A stretch of DNA of 64,000 nt from Actinomycetaceae bacterium. GTDB lineage: Bacteria; Actinomycetota; Actinomycetes; Actinomycetales; Actinomycetaceae. The notes beneath the pieces are model-generated. The model had not been told where the DNA came from. It saw nothing but the letters and a program-made list of their open reading frames with translations, and made no database searches. The DNA is taken from positions 116,056-180,055 of the forward strand of contig JAUNHH010000005.1 of NCBI GenBank assembly GCA_030524055.1, given 5' to 3'. Made by a program: the position numbers and the translations under genes. Positions 60,296 through 64,000 of the stretch are shown piece after piece (position 1 is the stretch's first letter; each line of letters opens with the position of its first letter).

Positions 60296-61081
60296 CTAGT
60301 CATTGAGGTGAGTGATTGCGTAATCTGCTTCTTCCTCGGTAAAGCCTTCAAACTCGGAGGTCAACTGATCGCGTATAGCTTCGGGTGACATGGACAGTGT
60401 GTCCTGGTAATTCCTCGCGGTTGCCAGAGCATTGGCATTCCAATCGGCCTGGATGTTGTCAACGGCATATTGGGCAGCTTCAGGCGTGAATTGCTCGACT
60501 TTGGAGGTCAGCTGGTTGTAAATCCCCGCCTTGGACATATGCATAATGTCAGAGTAGGTTTCAGCTGTATTGAGTGCGGACCTGTGGTCAGCGGGAATAT
60601 CTGATTTTCTTGATTCGGTAGGTGCTGGTTCAGCAGGCGCAGGGGCACTCTCGGCAGGAGCTGACTCGGCGACAGGCGCTGGGTCTTCCTCCGCTTCTAC
60701 AGGGGTAGACGGTGCGCTTTCCTTCTCTTGTGCAGGGGTAGGCGCTGTATGGCTCTCCGTTTTTGCTGGTGTAGGCGCCGCGCCCTTTTTAATTTCCTTG
60801 AGTATGGAAGCTGACTTACTTACTTGCGACACAAGTTCCCCGACGGCAGTCGCACCATCTGGCACTACAGACGCAGCTTCATCAGTGGAAACTGACGTCG
60901 CTTGTGGGCTTGATTGTGGTGAGGGAGTCGCATTTGCGGTGTCGGAGGCGCCACTATTGCCAAGATTGCCAAGAAAACCAAGAACTAGAACCCCCGAGAG
61001 AGCGATAAACGGCCAGCGCCTATAAAAAGGCTTCTTGGCGTTGCTTGAAAGGGGGGTCAAGGGCGGGGGCACGTTAGCCAT
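60296..61081 (-). CDS. Ltp-like surface protein, copy 2 with long stalk
   Basis: A 261-residue sister of the previous gene. It has the same KKPFYRRWPFIALSGVLVL anchor and the same pair of Ltp repeats at the C-terminus. A much longer Pro/Ala/Glu/Ser-rich stalk (about residues 45-165, with repeated ESAPAPAE-like units) sets the repeats further from the membrane. The last 300 bases are nearly the same DNA as in copy 1, which points to recent duplication or gene conversion. AAAGGAG precedes the ATG. A role in phage exclusion or surface contact is possible. Confidence 0.8.
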   Translation of the reverse strand: MANVPPPLTPLSSNAKKPFYRRWPFIALSGVLVLGFLGNLGNSGASDTANATPSPQSSPQATSVSTDEAASVVPDGATAVGELVSQVSKSASILKEIKKGAAPTPAKTESHTAPTPAQEKESAPSTPVEAEEDPAPVAESAPAESAPAPAEPAPTESRKSDIPADHRSALNTAETYSDIMHMSKAGIYNQLTSKVEQFTPEAAQYAVDNIQADWNANALATARNYQDTLSMSPEAIRDQLTSEFEGFTEEEADYAITHLND

Positions 61082-61240
61082 GAGAATCTCCTTTGACGTG
61101 CAGCATTACTGTGTAGTGGATACTCGAATACTACTCTGACCTGCAGGTTTGCCAAAAAGGAGAGGTGGCTAATTCTTAAGACTGTATCCAACGGGCGGCG
61201 GATTTGGCGTGGGGTGGAGGTTTGGGTTAAAAGGGTGCAT

Positions 61241-61960
61241 TTATTCAGGGATGATCTCCGCAATAGCACTATCATCGATCGGTTTGTTATCGTCGAATCC
61301 GTAGTAGACCACGGTAAATGGCTTGCCGGTGTCACATAAATTCGGCATCTTACTGACAGGGTCATTGGGGTCATGAATTCGTTCTTCATTGAACTCGATA
61401 GAAGTCCTGCGCGAATCACTCAGGGTTAGGTTCGTTTCGAAGTATATTCGCGTGTGCCTTTGTTCAGGAGCAGCGCGTTTTTGGATGTCGGTGCACTGGA
61501 TTCCTGTTTCGGTCTCCGCCCCTGTTGTGAGGACGCGCGTGAGAGTGATTGCCCCGCCGAAGGGGGCGGGGATGGAGGCAAAAGTGATGGCGCCAATAAC
61601 TATTAAAATGAAGAGTAACCCCAGGAACTCCTTCAGCTTAAAGCCGTCAGTGAACATTGAAGGCAAGGTGCTAAGTATACCGTAGGTAAACACCAATCCC
61701 CACGGGATTATGGCTAAGGTAATGAAGCTGGCGGCGGCGATAAAAAAGCCAGCTCTCCAGGGGCCGTAGGGTGGAAAAAGAAATGTTGAGGCGAGCAGAG
61801 AAATTAGCCAAAGGAAAAAGAGAACTACACTGCCCACTAATAGCGCCCTCACTAGCTTTGATCCAATAGAACTTTTGGCTTTCCCTAGTGGAGTCTTTCT
61901 TTTATCTGAGCCCTTCTTTCGGGAGTGCTCTATTGGTGAAGATGATGCTGACGAGTCCAC
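61241..61960 (-). CDS. Membrane protein related to the 30-35 kb family, copy C2
   Basis: A 239-residue protein: a basic, Ser-rich N-terminus, about three membrane segments (40-150) and an outside domain with two cysteines (IQCTDIQKRAAPEQR and LCDTGKPFTVVYYGFDDN). The end motif PFTVVYYG parallels the type-A/B and C1 proteins. AAAGGTGAG stands before a GTG at 61960, chosen over a GTG three codons earlier that overlaps that site. Function unknown. Confidence 0.65.
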   Translation of the reverse strand: MDSSASSSPIEHSRKKGSDKRKTPLGKAKSSIGSKLVRALLVGSVVLFFLWLISLLASTFLFPPYGPWRAGFFIAAASFITLAIIPWGLVFTYGILSTLPSMFTDGFKLKEFLGLLFILIVIGAITFASIPAPFGGAITLTRVLTTGAETETGIQCTDIQKRAAPEQRHTRIYFETNLTLSDSRRTSIEFNEERIHDPNDPVSKMPNLCDTGKPFTVVYYGFDDNKPIDDSAIAEIIPE

Positions 61961-62059
61961 GATTCTCACCTTTCTTCAATCTGGGAGGGGGAAAGTACTG
62001 GAGATCATTCAGTGTGGGAACTAGGTGGTTCTTAATGGAGGGTATGTCCTAAAAGGCCT

Positions 62060-62094
62060 GCCCCGCCCTCGTAAATGATGAACGAGGGCGGGGC
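62060..62094. terminator. Perfect 13-mer pair hairpin after the AGCS gene
   Basis: GCCCCGCCCTCGT (62060-62072) and ACGAGGGCGGGGC (62082-62094) form a perfect 13-bp stem with a 9-base loop. It lies 27 bases past the AGCS stop on the minus strand. Confidence 0.78.
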
Positions 62095-62121
62095 GCACAA
62101 AAAGATGACGGACTGCCGCCT

Positions 62122-63558
62122 TTACTGCCAGTAGTCCAACTTCTCCTTGATGCCAATGCTGGCAGCAGTGAAGGTCGGATTCTTGCCTTCCGCCTTTTGA
62201 GCGCAATAGTCTTTCGCCGCAGCAAAGGCTTTTCCGCCCAAAATGAGAATGACAGGCACGTTGATTAGCGCCATGATGCTCATCAGAATATCGGCCAGAT
62301 TCCATGCGATAGAGAAATCTGCCAGAGCGCCAAAGAAAACAACCACACAGGCAACACCCCTAAAGGCCATCAACAACCAGCGTGGAGTCTTTTTCTCGCC
62401 GCTGAGGAAGTGCAGATTGACCTCGGCGTAGTAGAAGTTGCCAATAAGGGTCGTAAAAGCAAAGAGCACCAGGGCAAAGGTAATAAACGGCAGAGCAAAA
62501 TGACCCAAAGCCGTTGACATTGCTGAGGCAACGAGGGGGGTACCTTTGAGTTGATCGCTCCCCTGCACTCCGGAAGACAGAACAACGAAGGCGGTAATAG
62601 AGCAGACGACCATGGTGTCAATAAAGACCGAGAGCATCTGAACAAGGCCCTGCTTAACAGGGTGCGAGACCGATGCTGTTGCGGCAGCATTTGGTGCGGA
62701 ACCGATACCCGCTTCATTGGAATAGAGGCCGCGCTTAATGCCATTGGACATTGCTGCACCAATCGCACCACCAAATAGCGAGGTAATATCACTGGCCCCA
62801 GCGAAAATCTGGGCGAACATCCCAGGGATATTTTGCCAATTGACCAGGACAACATAGGCGCCAACAACTAGGTAAATCGTGGCCATAATGGGCACTAGGG
62901 TTCCTGCGACATTCGTCAAATGCCGGGTTCCCCCGAAAATTGACAAGGCAAAGGCTACCGCCAGCACAAAGCCAATGACATATGGCGTCCAATTCGGGTG
63001 ATACCAGGTGTACGCAGTGAAAGTATCAGCAACGTTAAAAGAAGCAACCAGGTTAAAGCCGCCCATATAGGTAGCAATAAGTGCAACGGCAAAAATGATG
63101 GCTAGCCACTTTTGCTTCAAGGCAAGTTGAATGTAATAGGCAGGGCCACCAACAGAATGCCCACCATCGGGAGTGCGTTTCTTATAAATCTGCGCCAGGG
63201 TGGATTCGACGAAAGCACTTGTGGACCCAAGCATAGCGATGAGCCACATCCAGAAAACTGATCCCGCTCCACCAAGAGCGATAGCAGTGCCCACGCCCGC
63301 AATATTGCCTACGCCCACACGCGAGGCAGTAGAAACCATGAGCGCACGGAAAGAAGAAATCTGCCCTTCCTCGTCCGGCGGTTCAGTCACTACTCGGATT
63401 GACTCGACAAACATCCGGATAGGCAGAGCGGCGGAGCGGATAAAGAAATAGAGCCCGCCGAAAACGAGGAGCCAAATCAGAGCGTTCCAATACAGGAAGT
63501 CAACGATGGTCACGAGGTGCTGATTGATCAGCTCACTCAGAGTTTGTGGTTCGTTCAT
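62122..63558 (-). CDS. Alanine/glycine:cation symporter (AGCS family)
   Basis: A 478-residue sodium/amino-acid symporter with about 11 membrane segments. Family blocks include FRALMVSTASRVGVGNIAGV, GGAGSVFWMWLIAMLG, the loop KKRTPDGGHSVGGPAYYIQ and NGIKRGLYSNEAGIGSAPN. It imports alanine or glycine with Na+. The C-terminus ends GIKEKLDYWQ. No strong ribosome site precedes the ATG (AGGACG at eight bases is the best). A riboswitch was looked for upstream and not seen. Confidence 0.92.
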   Translation of the reverse strand: MNEPQTLSELINQHLVTIVDFLYWNALIWLLVFGGLYFFIRSAALPIRMFVESIRVVTEPPDEEGQISSFRALMVSTASRVGVGNIAGVGTAIALGGAGSVFWMWLIAMLGSTSAFVESTLAQIYKKRTPDGGHSVGGPAYYIQLALKQKWLAIIFAVALIATYMGGFNLVASFNVADTFTAYTWYHPNWTPYVIGFVLAVAFALSIFGGTRHLTNVAGTLVPIMATIYLVVGAYVVLVNWQNIPGMFAQIFAGASDITSLFGGAIGAAMSNGIKRGLYSNEAGIGSAPNAAATASVSHPVKQGLVQMLSVFIDTMVVCSITAFVVLSSGVQGSDQLKGTPLVASAMSTALGHFALPFITFALVLFAFTTLIGNFYYAEVNLHFLSGEKKTPRWLLMAFRGVACVVVFFGALADFSIAWNLADILMSIMALINVPVILILGGKAFAAAKDYCAQKAEGKNPTFTAASIGIKEKLDYWQ

Positions 63559-63734
63559 ATAGGCGTCCTGACTTGTCTGGTCGCACGTCGGAGAGCAGGT
63601 AGCACGTCGCGAGTGCGGTATTCGGATGATGGGAAAACGGGGACGCGAGCCCTCGTATAAAAAATGAGTCTAAGGGCGAATCTTGGTATGTGCATGAGCC
63701 TTCCATTGCGTGGGCCTTACCTTTTCGCCCCTTT

Positions 63735-63747
63735 ACGAGGGCGGGGC
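63735..63747 (+). repeat. Solitary exact 13-mer before the rRNA-leader region
   Basis: ACGAGGGCGGGGC lies about 180 bases upstream of the AGCS start on the opposite side, within the gap 63559-64000. A truncated inverse (GCCCTCGT) is present near 63650, too far and too short to be a good partner. Confidence 0.75.
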
Positions 63748-63832
63748 GCCATGAGTTGGAGGGAAAAAACGGGCAAAAGTCCAGATCGAAGGGCTTTAGG
63801 TCTGATGGTGAGGCGGCTCACGCGAATCTGAT

Positions 63833-64000
63833 TTGACGCTGAGGTGGATGGGTGCGTAATGTTTTCTCCCGTCGCCGAAACGGGAGAACAAACCCGAAGA
63901 GGTGACAAAGCCCCCTCCCAGCAGGTGTTTCTTACGCTTGCGAGGGTGTGTGGTGTTGTTTGTGAACTCGATAGTGTGTTTGTTTTTTATGCCTGTTTTT
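63833..64000 (+). promoter_or_regulatory. Probable promoter and leader of an rRNA operon
   Basis: TTGACG (63833-63838) and TAATGT (63857-63862), 18 bases apart, form a plausible plus-strand promoter. A hairpin TTCTCCCGT/ACGGGAGAA (63864-63888) follows. Near the edge, TTGTTTGTGAACTCGATAG and then GTGTGTTTGTTTTTT resemble the leader that precedes 16S rRNA in many actinobacteria (family form TTTGAGAACTCAATAGTGTG), linked to antitermination. The 16S gene itself would start beyond the window. Confidence 0.45.

Noticed and set aside
1792..62094. The repeated 13-mer as a CRISPR array or insertion sequence
   Set aside because: Copies are thousands of bases apart, have no regular spacers, no flanking target duplications and no transposase or cas gene nearby.
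63559..63720. Glycine riboswitch before the AGCS symporter
   Set aside because: The conserved glycine aptamer core could not be found on the minus strand.

Overview
This 64 kb window looks like the chromosome of a host-associated actinobacterium, most likely a member of the Actinomycetaceae (Actinomyces/Schaalia-like). The reasons are the fairly high GC, actinobacterial codon use, GTG and TTG starts, long carbohydrate-use gene clusters, Ltp-type surface proteins and the probable rRNA-operon leader at the right edge. Species cannot be fixed from the sequence alone. No phage, insertion sequence, CRISPR array or tRNA was recognised.

Layout. 1-10.4 kb: assorted genes. These are a cut-off alpha/beta hydrolase, an NAD(P)-binding protein, a haem-degrading monooxygenase behind an iron box, a VOC protein, an AraC regulator, and a TetR-MFS-rifampicin-phosphotransferase-like operon behind a perfect 19-bp inverted repeat. 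A secreted protein and deoD follow. 10.9-30.3 kb: a 6-deoxysugar (L-fucose type) region. It has a sugar ABC importer, fucI, a RhaB-like kinase, a LacI regulator and fucU, then DeoR, E2, E3, fused E1, a PHP protein, a sorbitol-6-phosphate-dehydrogenase-like SDR and a sorbose-1-phosphate-reductase-like enzyme. No aldolase is present. 30.6-35.8 kb: a tandem family of membrane proteins in the order A-B-A-B-A, with one frameshifted copy and one remnant. 35.8-39.3 kb: TetR/MFS pair and a zinc alcohol dehydrogenase. 39.6-57.9 kb: a glucuronide regulon. 58.4-62 kb: two Ltp-like proteins flanked by two more membrane proteins of the 30-35 kb type. 62.1-64 kb: an AGCS symporter and the probable rRNA leader.

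The most striking system is the glucuronide regulon. One strand carries uidA-larE-larB-larC-lacI-uxaC-uxuB; divergent to it are a GPH transporter and two small membrane proteins; next come HAD-GH3 and, divergent again, gnd-kinase-larA. Two divergent promoters carry the same pair of 15-bp operator units. No mannonate dehydratase is present. The gene set instead fits this route: glucuronide -> glucuronate (UidA) -> fructuronate (UxaC) -> mannonate (UxuB) -> gluconate, by C2 epimerisation on a nickel-pincer LarA homologue, whose cofactor LarB/C/E make -> 6-phosphogluconate (PfkB kinase) -> ribulose 5-phosphate (Gnd). This is inferred from gene content and conserved residues, not shown.

The second striking signal is a 13-base word, ACGAGGGCGGGGC, present exactly 19 times (both strands together) and in several near-copies. 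Many copies sit in head-to-head pairs that form terminator-like hairpins, others stand alone, and some lie inside genes. This resembles the layout of DNA-uptake sequences in naturally transformable Gram-negative bacteria. All starts were chosen by eye from ribosome binding sites and family alignment from memory; no searches were run.
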